Part shown: piece after piece, positions 25,101 through 36,219 of the stretch
Layout: each line of letters starts with the position of its first letter
Numbering within the stretch: position 1 is the first letter of the stretch
Assembly: GCF_947623445.1 (NCBI RefSeq)
Contig: NC_135248.1
Coordinates: 10,540,977 to 10,604,976 of the forward strand
Source: Clavelina lepadiformis
Taxonomy: Eukaryota; Chordata; Ascidiacea; Aplousobranchia; Clavelinidae
Direction: 5' to 3'
Length of the DNA stretch: 64,000 nucleotides
The notes under the pieces: model-generated
Told to the model about the DNA's origin: nothing
Seen by the model: only the letters and a program-made list of their open reading frames with translations
The model's database searches: none
Position numbers and translations under genes: made by a program

Positions 25101-28100
25101 CTGGTTAAAGTAACACACTATGTTATGTAGAAACGTCTTTATAGTAGCATAAAATGGAGCTTTCTCGTTTGTTACATTTACATTCTATTTTCTGTTGTAT
25201 TGTGTTTAAATGTAACATGCAAAACATTGCAAAGCTCTGTTTAGCGGGCCTAGAAATGCCAGGTAATATACCCGGTAAATTTTTCGATTCAAAGTCCTGC
25301 GTAATTAAAAAGGTGCTTCTTGATGTAGCTACGTGAAAATCTACTACTACAAGTTAACAGCTCTCGGCCTATATGTAAGTTTTATTAAGTTTAGTCACAT
25401 TGTAAGCGCACTTATACAATTATACCATCTGCTGCCATCCATACCTGCTCAAAAACCATTCAATACTTGTTAATTCTTACGATCGTATTTAGTACCAGGT
25501 AAGACTTTTAAGAAGGAAGAAAAATTTGTACACAGCGGTAGAGGGGCAATTCAAATTAATTCAAGAAAAATATTCAAAATTGTGCCTTTTTTAAACATCG
25601 GCATTTTTACAGAGCGTAATGCAGGGCTAGTCACTTGCGGGTAACATAATGTATTAGGCTACTCACTGCAGTAAATGGCCATTTTCTGCTAAGCTTGGTT
25701 TAACCAAATGTGTGGTTTCATACTGGCGAGAACCTTGTCGTAAATAGACCTATAGTGTTACTGTACCCAAACTTAACACTAAAGGTCATAAGAAGATATA
25801 CTGGAGTCTTAACCAAAAACGTTTCATAGGCCATAGTTAGAGGCGGGCAGTTTCGCGTTACTATAGTACCAAATTATTGTACCGCGGTCTTTTTTGGTAT
25901 TGAGATCAATACCGTCTGTACTTTTGGAAAAAAGTACCAAATTCCTGTACCAAATTATTCATTTTTAAATATTTAGTCGACCCCGGTACTCGATATACAA
26001 GCGAATATTCCAACGTTTGACGAGCATGTTTATTAAAAAATCATTTTTATTCTTTGTTTTTAATCTACAAAAGTCTAACGAAGTCACAAGAAGTCAAATA
26101 TGTCTTGATTTGATGTCTCCTTTAGACAGGGCCACAGTACAGTTAAGAAATACACTTACAGCATACGCTATGGGCTATACCAAAAGTACCGGTATAAACT
26201 AATGAAAAAGTACCAAACTACTTTTTTAAAATAATACGGAATACCGGTACCGTTGGTACAGTTTTTGTCAAGTGCTGGTACCGTTACCGACGGTACTTTC
26301 AAAGTCTTTCGACTGCCCACTTATGGCTATAGTATATACTATATAGGCTACATAAGGAATGCTTGTGTAAAAAATAAAAAATATTCATCGTGATTAAAAA
26401 ATCCCACCATACGCATGTTGTCGATTTTAAAAAATAACAGCTTTTATATAGTTTCATATGTGCTCCTTTCAATGTAAGTTGTTTTTAAGTCGTGCACAGG
26501 CGCAATAGTTTAGTTCGCTCTATGAACTTCACTTGGTTGTTGTAGGAAGAAACTGTGCGAGCTAGAGTTAATCTATTCAAAACCAATCGGAAATAATAAT
26601 ACGAAATTTTGCAGGAAAATTTCAGTTATAATACCTTTAACTTTTGTTATTGTCCAACGACCTGCTATTGCATATCAATACGAAATAATAACACATTAAT
26701 CAATACAAGATAATAATAAAGACACTAAATTCCAACGGTAGACTATACCCAGGGTTGCCATACCGTCCTTTTTTTTAAGATTTGTCCTTATTTTAAAGGT
26801 CCGTGTCTTAGAAAATATTTTTGTCCTTTTTTCAAAGAAATATCCTTATTTTCATTTGCGTCCTTATTTTCGTCTTATTTTTAGGGCAGAGGTTCGTATT
26901 TTGGGCATTTTGACACCTTTAGTATACCATTTTGTACCAAAGAGATACCAAAATTAAGAACATGCAGATAGTGTCTCGTTTTTTTTAGGAACATTGGTTG
27001 CTTTCTCCTGTTGTGCACTGTTTAAGGTGGTATTCGTCTTTCGTTTCCTGGTCGTGCTTATATGTTTGAGTTGAGACTGATGGCAACCCTGACTATACCA
27101 CAAACTTTACCTGTAATCTGACAAATATAGGCTTTCGTTGCGAAGTTCGAGCAAGTAGCCAATATGTTACTTTTGAACTAGAACTCACCAATCTTCTTGT
27201 TTGAAACGAGCTAAAATGTCTTTAAACTATAATCTTACATATCACATCAAAACTACTAAATTCGATACGAAAGTTTATTTTAAAGAGTTTTCCTAACTTT
27301 TCCAAATTCATAAATTCGAAAAAAGGGAAAAAAGGTGTGTATTCGCGATCCAAAAGAAATGCCAAATCACGTGACTCTAACGTGAGTCACGACTAGACTC
27401 GACGACTCTAACCTGTCGTATTTGACATTTCCTTGTACAATAATTACGACAGATAAATGCACGTACTATAACTTTTAAAATTGCACAACTATAGCCTTCC
27501 CCAAGCTATCTGTATCGTTTGAATGTCTATAGGAGTGCTATGCGTTTTTTAAGAAATGTACAAATCTGTGAGCTAGCTTACACAATTTTGATCACTTGTT
27601 AGTAACGGAAAAATGAAAGTTTAACAGTGATAAGTTTTTTTCAAGTTCCTACCTTTGTTTATGTCAAGATTTTTTCGATTCGTTTCCTTTTTAAAGTATT
27701 TTAAATATCCCTCAAAATCTTGAAAAGCTGTTTTTGTCTTCGAAATGTGACACAGCTAGAAAATATAAACAGACGTTGTCAGATTAGAGAATTCAGCATT
27801 TCCGGCAAACTTTAAACAAAGTACCATTTTTCTCTACAAACTGCCTTTAAATTGAACTAAAAATGTAATTTTTAGTGGCGTCTCATGTTCTAAGAAATTC
27901 CTGCAATGCTTACTTGCCAAGTTGAAGTATGAATTTTACTCTGCAATGCTTAAACGCATAAGCAATGACGCAGAGATGGAATGCCGAATTTTTCAAAATT
28001 GAATTGTTTATGCAAAGTAAAGAGTTATCACGTATCAGTATTAAGATTAGTAAAAGGGTCTTTCGGTCGTATAAAACTATGTATAATGTGTCCATGTGTT

Positions 28101-29625
28101 TAGTGCAATATAAACCTACTTGTACCAGAAACCAAAGTTACTGATGCTGTATTGAAACATTGCCAACCTTTTCCAAGACTAGCACGCGTCATCATCAACA
28201 ACTTCTCACATAGGCTCCAAAAAGCCTAACGTTATGTCGTTAATTTTGGGTCGTGCGAGTGACCGGTTTCAAGTGCAGACCACAATGGATTTATGGTGAT
28301 TCAGAGGTGACCAATGCAGAAATAATTAGTGCATTTGTTACAAAATGTCTCTTGAAAATGTTTGCTGACCTATATTTTTGCCCTCCACTTAAATCTTTAA
28401 TTTGTAATTGCCTGATGTAGCCTAACTAATAAGTAAGTTATAAAAAGATTTTGATTCAACACTAATAATTTAAGACTTATTTATCCCACTAATAACACTT
28501 TAAGTTGCCCAAGTAGTTATAATTGCATGTACAATGTATGTTTTTGCCAGTTAATAATGATTTTTATACCAATTGAACTTGAAAATATTAATTCTCAGGA
28601 AAATGTCGACGAGATAATGTTTTAATTTTCCAAGAATTTAAGAATTGCATTCAATTATATATTCGCGCTCAGTGTAGCATTTTTCTGATTCCATTTAGCA
28701 AACCAGGTTATGTACAGAGATCAAGGTTAGGCTGTACGCTGTTTTCGATAGAAATTTTAGCCAAAAATTAGCACATGCATTAACAGGTGCTCATGTTATT
28801 ATCATCAAAAAACATTTTTTCAAATTTTACAAGAATTGCTATTATACTTTGATTGTAGGCATAATTATCATGTCATATGTAATAGTAACATTTTGTAACC
28901 ATTTGAAAAAACTTGTGTTTATAAATTTAAAATCTCAGTTTTTATAGGTTACATTATGGCTATACCAGAAATGGAAAGACCCAAAATTTATCTTATGGTT
29001 TATTTTATAGCTTATATAGTAAATAACTGAAAACAATGTATATATCAGGGAGGCAAAAATTACGTTTTTCTGCAAGTTCATCATGTATAAGCAAAAGCGT
29101 CTTTGTCTTTTTCGTGTAAAAATCTTATATTGCATCCTATGTTTGTATGTACATCATAAATATGAAACTCTTGCATGGTATGAAATAGTACATACTTCGT
29201 GCTGATGTTGAGATGAAAGGTAACTACATGCCTTGTCACATATTTTACATCGAAATGGTTTGTTTCTTTGGCATAAATCGGTTGCTCTGTGTTGACGTCT
29301 AGCGGAGAAAAAATCCAATAATGATTCTATTTGATTGTTTCGAAGTTGAAACGAGCACATAAAACAAAAACGCACTAAGATAGATTTGTTAATCGTTCGT
29401 AATAATCGTTCGTTTATTAACTTAATAATGCAAGAATAAAGCAACTTGCCTTGGAAAATTTCTTGGCGTAGGTTTTGCATCATATCTTTCTCCTGAATTA
29501 TCAAATTTCTCTTTTTGCCTGTTCTCCTTTTCTGCAAAGCTGCTTCTCGAAAATTCTACAGCGCCTTTCTTGTTAAATATAGCGTTGTCACTCCATGCAA
29601 CATCGTGCACGTTTGCGGGGGTCAT
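22134..29625 (-). CDS. C2H2 zinc-finger protein, at least four fingers (gene model partial)
   Basis: Minus-strand exons: 29450-29625 (ATG 29625), 29196-29298, probably 23265-23418, 22861-23028 and 22134-22357. The last two are secure and hold four C2H2 fingers: [10 protein letters not shown]...[17 protein letters not shown]...[17 protein letters not shown]...KSHQKTH and [10 protein letters not shown]...KQHKMIH, with a TGEKPY linker spanning the splice. Exon 2 has a degenerate finger ([20 protein letters not shown]). The first intron uses a GC donor (AAG|GCAAGT), supported by exact phase agreement (Arg codon AG|A). Exon 23265-23418 encodes an acidic segment ([11 protein letters not shown]) and joins in phase with a weaker donor (GTAGGT). 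Exon 22134-22357 ends at a strong GTAAGT donor or reads on to a stop near 22050, so the C-terminus is unresolved. Probably a nuclear DNA-binding regulator (family inference). Confidence 0.7.
24903..25049 (-). CDS. Possible alternative first coding exon of the zinc-finger gene
   Basis: ATG at 25049 opens 49 codons ([20 protein letters not shown], then [13 protein letters not shown]) ending exactly at a strong GTGAGT donor in phase 0. The next acceptor downstream on this strand (exon 23265-23418) starts in phase 0, so it splices in frame, as does the exon at 29196-29298. This suggests two alternative 5' ends. It could instead be an independent small gene; no homologue is recognised. Confidence 0.45.
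25837..26324. mobile_element. GTACCG-rich terminal-repeat element, copy 1
   Basis: Ends TTAGAGGCGGGCAG and CTGCCCACTTAT are imperfect inverted repeats. Flanks GGCCATAG (25829-25836) and GGCTATAG (26325-26332) form a near-perfect 8-bp duplication, as in hAT elements. The interior is full of GGTACC/GTACCG-type motifs. Related to the copy at 35814-36219. Confidence 0.7.
26750..27091. mobile_element. hAT-type MITE with perfect target duplication
   Basis: Terminal repeats CAGGGTTGCCAT and ATGGCAACCCTG bound a 342-bp element flanked by identical 8-bp duplications ACTATACC (26742-26749 and 27092-27099). The interior has repeated TGTCCTTATTTT-like motifs and no coding capacity. It lies in an intron or between possible 5' ends of the zinc-finger gene. 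Confidence 0.92.
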
Positions 29626-29812
29626 CACTTTTTATACCGTATATGTGAATTTAATTCGAATAAAGATTAACAACGTGATTATTTGATTTAATAATTTTAT
29701 TTATTATTTAATAATTCAATTTAATTACTGTAGCAACGTAAATTTTTTCAATGCCTTGTATTACTGTCTTAGATAATTAACACTATCCTAAGCTATATAG
29801 TCCCAAAGAAAG

Positions 29813-30081
29813 TACCGTGTTCTTCCGAAAATAAAACCTATCCTAAAAATAAGACCTATAGCCTGAATTTCGAGAATGATTTTAATATAAGCCCTACCTT
29901 TAAAATAAGACCTAGTCAATAGCGCGAAAGTGCAATGACCTGAAGTTACGTGAATAAACATAACTCTCAACTTTGTTTTTAATAAATGAAAATAAAAGAC
30001 ATCCCCTAAAATAAGCCCTAGTGTCATATTTTTAAGCGAAAAATAATATAAGCCCTGTCTTATTTTCGGAGAAACACGGTA
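29813..30081. mobile_element. Small inverted-repeat element with TACCGTGTT ends
   Basis: The left end TACCGTGTTCTTCCGAAAAT and the complement of the right end, TACCGTGTTTCTCCGAAAAT, match at 18 of 20 bases. The 269-bp interior repeats ATAAGACCTA and ATAAGCCCT motifs in one orientation. It looks like a MITE, possibly with a TA target. The superfamily was not determined. It lies just upstream of the zinc-finger gene's distal start at 29625. Confidence 0.75.
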
Positions 30082-32124
30082 TTAGTAGTAGAACAAAAAA
30101 CAGTAAATCAGACAAAAGTCACAAAGAACATATGAATTAGTGTAAAATTCCCAACAGTTTTAAAACATATTGACTATGCATATTACAAAAACGATAGCCC
30201 TGTAAATGACAGCATTCGCAAACGAGCCCCGACTTTGACGAAATGAGAAGAAATAACAAAAGCATTACATGGCGCACTTGTAGACTGTTTCACAGCGGCA
30301 CTGACCTTTCTGTATTTCACGGACAAAATCATGCGATTCAATTTCAATCTGTTCAATGATACAATAATTTGAAAATCTTCCCATACTGAAGTAAATCCGT
30401 TCATCCTAGCATATACACTCGATGCAATTAAGTATCAAGGGAACTATATTAGTCAATATTCTTTTCTCAAACCCAATTTAACCACGAACAAAGCAGTCTG
30501 CCGGTAAAAAGCCGATTTCTTTTCCGAAAAGGATGAGACATGACGACAACGACTTTCTGTGCTTTAATCTGATCGAAATTATACTTTTCGATTGAAAACG
30601 TTTTTTATTTATACTGTAATGCGGTCAATTTGGTTGAGCACTTGCTAATTTGTCCAACGAGCGTTCTATTTCGTCACAATGTTGTCAACCAGGCATTAGA
30701 AATTAACTGCATGACGTATTTGCGATCGTAATCGTTCACTGCACCAGACCTTCTATACTCCGGTAAACCAACTAAACCGTCACTGAAACGTTGCCGGATA
30801 TCGGCATTTTCAGCTTGTTGCGGTTTGAAATCTACACGTGTACGTAAATGGCTTCTTTTTTAAACGTCCGAAACTTCTCATCCATACGCGTTTGTTCAGT
30901 TGTTAAGAATAATACATATAAATATAATAAGAAGAATAAGAAAAGGTCAAAACGTATTTATGATGACTCTCGCTTTTCCTGGAAAAACTCAAATAACGTT
31001 AATAATGCTGTGGCGTGGTACTTAAAGGAGAATTAAAATCATACGTGTGTATAATAATAACGTTATAAAAAGTGTATTATCTGCACATTAAACTATAACT
31101 TGTTTTGTTTAAAATTTTTGACATATAGCATAAATTGTAAACAAAATAGCAATTGGTAAATTTCCAACTTTATTTGTATGTTCAACTTTCTGTTGTGTTT
31201 GCATTACGTCGACAAAAGCAGCAGATAATTAAACGCATACATTTACAGACGTTCACTCAATTAAAACAATTTAGTAGTATCAGTGAAGTTATTAAGTTCA
31301 CAAAAACCCTGAGGATGCACGATGGGTTGAACTGATTTCTCTTCAAGCGGACAAAGAAATAAACAAACGTCACAAAGTCAAGGAAGTTATACAAGCACAT
31401 AATGCATCAAAAAAGACAAAAATTGAATTTTTACAACTATCCTGAAGCGTAGCGATGGTATAAATAACGAGCGCTCTGTCAAAACAGATTAATATACACA
31501 TAAAAATAAAACTTAACTATAGTTAAGCAAACAAACTTGGACAAACCCTATAATGTATAGATTTGATGTTAACACGTGTTTCTGATATCGACGAGTAGAG
31601 GCACAAAGATAAACCACAAATGCAAACAAGCCCACCTGAATATACAAAATGTTTGTAAAACACGCCAATGAACGTTTAATACTTTAGATTATAAAAGTCA
31701 GCAACAACTTTCCATTGCTGATACACCGGGAAAAGTTGGATGACAATAGTTTTTCTGGCAACAAGATTGAACAGCGTTAAAGCAGAAACGCTTTCCAAAC
31801 AGTACGTAATAAGCAATTTTTCTCATAATTGGGAAACTGCAAACTGCATTAAATTGCAAACATTCCAATCAAAATCTTTTAAAAACTTTAAACTTCACAG
31901 TGAAAGCTCGTTTACTCAACACCCTACATATTAACTTAAAATTTCAAAAGCCTAAAGTAGACTGACTTAATTGATTGCGGCAAAATGCTTCTGCACCAAT
32001 ACCATATTGTATCAACTTTGGATAGCTCAAAGTACTTTAACTGGTTCTTTCAAGTTCAAGTTTGACGAAATTCCATGATATATATAAGCTAAATCATCTG
32101 TCGAACTCTCTGCGGTAAGTATAG
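30082..32124. other. Intergenic region without a recognised gene
   Basis: AT-rich sequence. A 33-codon open segment at 30306-30404 (minus) begins with ATG and ends at a GTCAGT-type donor, but no partner exon was found. Nothing else is recognisable. Confidence 0.4.
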
Positions 32125-33656
32125 TTAGTCTGGTCCGTATATTAAAGTCCTGGATAGGGACTCGTAATTGACGAATCCGTTGCACATCGGATCCGCTTCT
32201 CGGATTAATTCTTCCACCTCCTCCTCCGTCAAGGTATCGCCTAATGACGTCATAATTGATCGCAACTCTGAACTTTTTATAACTCCTGCATGCCAAGAAA
32301 ATGCATCTTAACATTTAAATCAACAGTCAGAATAGGAATAAACAAACAACTCAGCTCATATATATATGTATACATATATATATAGTATGTAGCTTATTGA
32401 CGAAATCCCAATTATGACACCTGTGTGTCCTTTATCAAATCTTCGAAAAGCCTCTAATAACTCTTCGTCAGGATTTCCTTGCACTGTGGATAGATGCAAA
32501 ATTTTCACAAATCCATCCCATTCCACGATTCCTTTCTCCTCCGGATCCGCCACCTGTAGCAACACAGTTGGCTGTTTTGTAAACTACTTACAGCATATGT
32601 CGTCTGGTGAATATAATTTCGAGAATAAATATATGATTTTGAAACGAGCAAACAGTGAGAAGTTGCTCGGATTTCTCTGTTTGACCGAGCATACTTATGA
32701 ATTACAGAAACAACACGTTGCGGTTGCATTCAAAAGTTAATCTCAATGAATGCAACATCGTACGTAGAAAATGGTTTGCTACGAGAAAGGTTACGTTTCA
32801 TTACCTATGACCACAATACAACTGTGAATATGTTTTTTCTGTGTTAGGTGGTACTGTATTTCGTGACAAAAATCGGCAAATCGGTTAATGAAACGATTCA
32901 AACATTAACAAAGCTTGAGATTTTTGAGAACGGTGTTGACTTAAGGTTCGTAAATGTAACTTCTTGACATACCGCACTCACAATAGACGTCCCAACAAAG
33001 CCAGTTAATAAAACGTCGTAATTTATTGGCCGAAGCCAGTCCTCTTTAAAAGTTGGGGATAAGAAGCAAAGTAAACAAACGACACACCAATACATCTTGG
33101 AAAGCTGTTCAAGAAAACGTTCTTATGGTAACCGTGCTTTACAAATAGAAACATATAGATATATGCTTTTATAGCGTATATATACGTGCTATTCACAAGA
33201 ATTACTAAAAAAAACTTTTGCTGGTGGTGTTTGCTTAATTATTATTTATAAAGAGATATTCTAGGCGGTGTAGTTGGTACGTGATTCTTATTCAAGTACC
33301 ATTTTCTATTGTTATTCTGAGTTCTCGCTCTACGTCAAACATGTACTTTTTAACTCTCCATTGTTACTGCAAATAATTTATTTTTCAATTTAGATCTTAC
33401 TGTATATAGTAACATAACATTTCTTTATAAAAAAGAGACAACGAGAAAAATTGATTTAATTCAAGTTGTCATATACCTTCATTCTTTCTTTCAACCAACC
33501 TTCCGAAGGTACTTGACCGCAAGCCCTTAATACAGTTCCAAGATCTGTAGCTTTTATAGCGCCTTCTTGCTTCAAATCGAAGTTATCAAAATGTGTTTTG
33601 TAAACAGCAAGCTGCTCTTCCGAGAGAGGAATAGATTCTTCCTTTGATTCCGTCAT
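32125..33656 (-). CDS. Calmodulin-like EF-hand protein with eroded calcium loops
   Basis: Three minus-strand exons: 33477-33656 (ATG 33656), 32421-32553 and 32125-32285 (TAA), GT-AG with matching phases, giving 157 aa against 149 for calmodulin. The architecture matches calmodulin: LSEEQLAVYKTHFDNFDLKQ, then LGTVLRACGQVPSE, EELLEAFRRFDK and LRSIMTSLGDTLTEEEVEEL. Loops deviate from the DxDxDG pattern: loop 1 DLKQEGAIKATD, loop 2 DPEEKGIVEWDG, loop 4 DPMCNGFVNYES. Loop 3 (DKGHTGVIKSSE) is nearest canonical, with Asp at 1, Gly at 6 and Glu at 12. Calcium binding is therefore probably lost in most sites, as in myosin light chains (inference). Partners are unknown. Confidence 0.88.
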
Positions 33657-35080
33657 TCGGATTTCTTGTTTTTCAAACAGATATTGTTTTCAACAGCAAA
33701 TTTTGGCTGTGTTTAAAGTCCTAGAAGTTGTTATTTTCTTTAAATTTTTTGGCATAAAAATTTAGTTTTCTGAGCTGAATACAACTTGTAAAGCTAATTT
33801 AAGCTACTGCTTTAACTGGGGAAATTAAGGTTGCAGTTCTGATTATTAATTGTCTTTTTCGATAGCGAATAATCACAGATAGGCCAAAAACCCTTAATTT
33901 CTATTCTAGTACTGGCCCATACATTATATTAAAAGCATTTTACCTGAGCCCCTCAAGGTAAACTTTACAGTAGCATTTAACGATTGTCTAAAGCGCGCGC
34001 ATACTGACAAACGAGAAAATTAGTGAGAATGTAGCTGAGCAAATATTGTGAAAATTCCTGTCTCAACACGCCAGATCGCCTGGTTGATGAAGAACTACTA
34101 CTAACTTTTCATCACTCAGATTTACATTATGAAAAAACCCCTTTCCAACGTCTTTGATACTGTGGTACGTGACCAACATCTATATCTATTTACTGAGTTC
34201 CCAGAAAATCAGCTTTTACCGGGAAACAAATTCCGCAATATAAGAGTGCGCTTTTTTGCTTCAAATCTACTCCTTGCTGATTGAAATGCCCACCGTACCT
34301 CTGCTTCGTTTTTAAAGAGACAAAACTTTTTAAAGCGCTATTGTTGTGCATTTTAGCCAAATGAATGCTATCTAAGCCTATATTTTTATTACGCGGGGAC
34401 TTCAATACCGATAATGACTTCTGAAAAAACTTCTTTTGTGGTATTTTCTTTTGTCAAAGCTTATCAAGTGAAGTTACGCTATTCTGTCAGGTAGGCTTCC
34501 AACGTAAACTTCACCAGATTTTGTTAAACAAAAAGACGTAAATGTTTGTGTAATTGACTGACTACTTTGAACAAAGATCACATTTTAGCTTGTAAGGTCA
34601 ACAACCACTTAACAGGTTGAAGTGAGAAAACATTTCCCGACTTCGTGATAGCTCCAATTTCTTTGTTTCTGCGGTTATTGTCCAAATTTTCAGTTTTTCT
34701 CTTGTGTTCACATTGTGGCACTTGAGTTGCCACAGAGGTTACGTTGGGATACTTTCACAAATGGAATATTGCCAAGAAAGAAAATCACTTTATGACCTCA
34801 ACCGTAAATTATTCTAGACCAGTTAAAGTAGGCTATCAATATATGTTTAGTTTTTTTATTGCTTTTACACTACATGTTTTCAATTTCTGTATTCAAGTCG
34901 ACATCAGTCTTTCTCAGTTTATAGGCCTGTCTTAAATACATGTGATTTAAAGATGGGAAATTCCTTCATTTTGTGGTTACTCCCTTTGCCGGCAACCTCT
35001 TTGACCAGTGTAATGTTTACACTTTCTCTGTGTTAATGATACTTCATATTTGTTCTCACGACGCTTTCACTGTGCAAACT

Positions 35081-35240
35081 CGACTCGCTAGCGAAGCCGT
35101 TAGAGCGCAGAACTCACAATAATATGGCCCATGTTTGATACTTACTGGCACTACCGTTGTAAATCCTCTTGGACAAGGCGTTAACAACGCTTGCCCCTGT
35201 TCAACGGTCGAATTGGTCGAATTCAACAGAATTGGAATTA
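35081..35240 (+). mobile_element. tRNA-derived SINE-like sequence
   Basis: A tRNA-like head (CGCTAGCGAAGCCGTTAGAG, with a degenerate box A, then a degenerate box B GTTTGATAC) is followed by CTCTTGGACAAGGCGTTAAC and GCTTGCCCCTGTTC. The latter resembles the CTTGGGCAAGGCACTT-type body of SINEs in many aquatic animals. Boundaries and target duplications are not clear, and no second copy was noticed in the window. Confidence 0.45.
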
Positions 35241-35813
35241 GTTGCCATCAGGGCCTGTTTTAGTCCAATTTCACTGATTTTCTGAAATTCGGCCCCGCGT
35301 AGCCACTCAAGCATGAAATGAAACTATTTTAACTTTTCCTTTTTGATCAGAAAGTTTTTTGTATCAGAAAATATGATTGATCCTTGCTAATCACCAGATA
35401 CGCAAGTAATACGGCGTTACAAAGTTTCTGTACACGGCGTTTCAAGATTGTATGCCATAAATTGGAAACTTTCTTGTCTGGCTTGTTTTTGAATAAAACG
35501 AACAGGTTTTGGTTTGACAATTTTAATCTAATAAAGCTCTTGCACAGTAAAATACTTGAATTAAAATGTCGGTCACGTGACACTTTTTGATGACAATCGG
35601 CTGTTTCGCCCATCTTTTGCAATGTAGTGTAGACTTATTTTTTGTTATCTGTTTCAATGTTGAAAATAAGTAAATTTTAAAAACGCGTGTGTATATTTTG
35701 ATTAGGCTAGATACTTTGCACTGAATTTTGCCGCAAACATTCTCACTTCAAGTAACAAGCGTATGGCCTATATCACCGTCTACTGGTAATCATGTAATTA
35801 GGTATAGCCTACT

Positions 35814-36219
35814 CAGAGGTGGGTAGTCGGTACTTTGAAAGTACATCGGTAATGGTGCCGGTAATTGGCAAAAATGTTCCGACGGTTCCGGTGTTCAGTA
35901 CTATTTTAAAAAAAGAGTTTGATACTTTGTAGGTACTCAGTACCGGTACTTTTTGTGTGAAAGATGCTGCTGCAAATGCAATGTTTGCCACTATTGGTAT
36001 TAAGGATTAATTGACAAGTAAGCTATTTTTGAATAGCCTACATGCTTGTTAAAATTTTGAATTTATCACTTAAAAAGTATCAAGTACCGGGACCAACTGA
36101 AATTTCTTAAAAAAAATAATTCGGTACGAAGATTCGGTATATTTTTCAAAAGTACCGACGGTACTGGTATTGTTATTGAAAAAGTACCGCGGTATAGTAA
36201 TTCGGTACTGCCCACCTAT
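35814..36219. mobile_element. GTACCG-rich terminal-repeat element, copy 2
   Basis: Ends AGAGGTGGGTAGTCGGTAC and CGGTACTGCCCACCTAT are imperfect inverted repeats related to the ends of 25837-26324. The interior is rich in GTACCG/CGGTAC in both orientations. The target duplication is unclear, so the borders are accurate only to a few bases. Not protein-coding. Confidence 0.65.

Noticed and set aside
30306-30404. Possible minus-strand coding exon starting with ATG
   Set aside because: It ends at a weak GTCAGT donor and no in-phase partner exon or domain was found.
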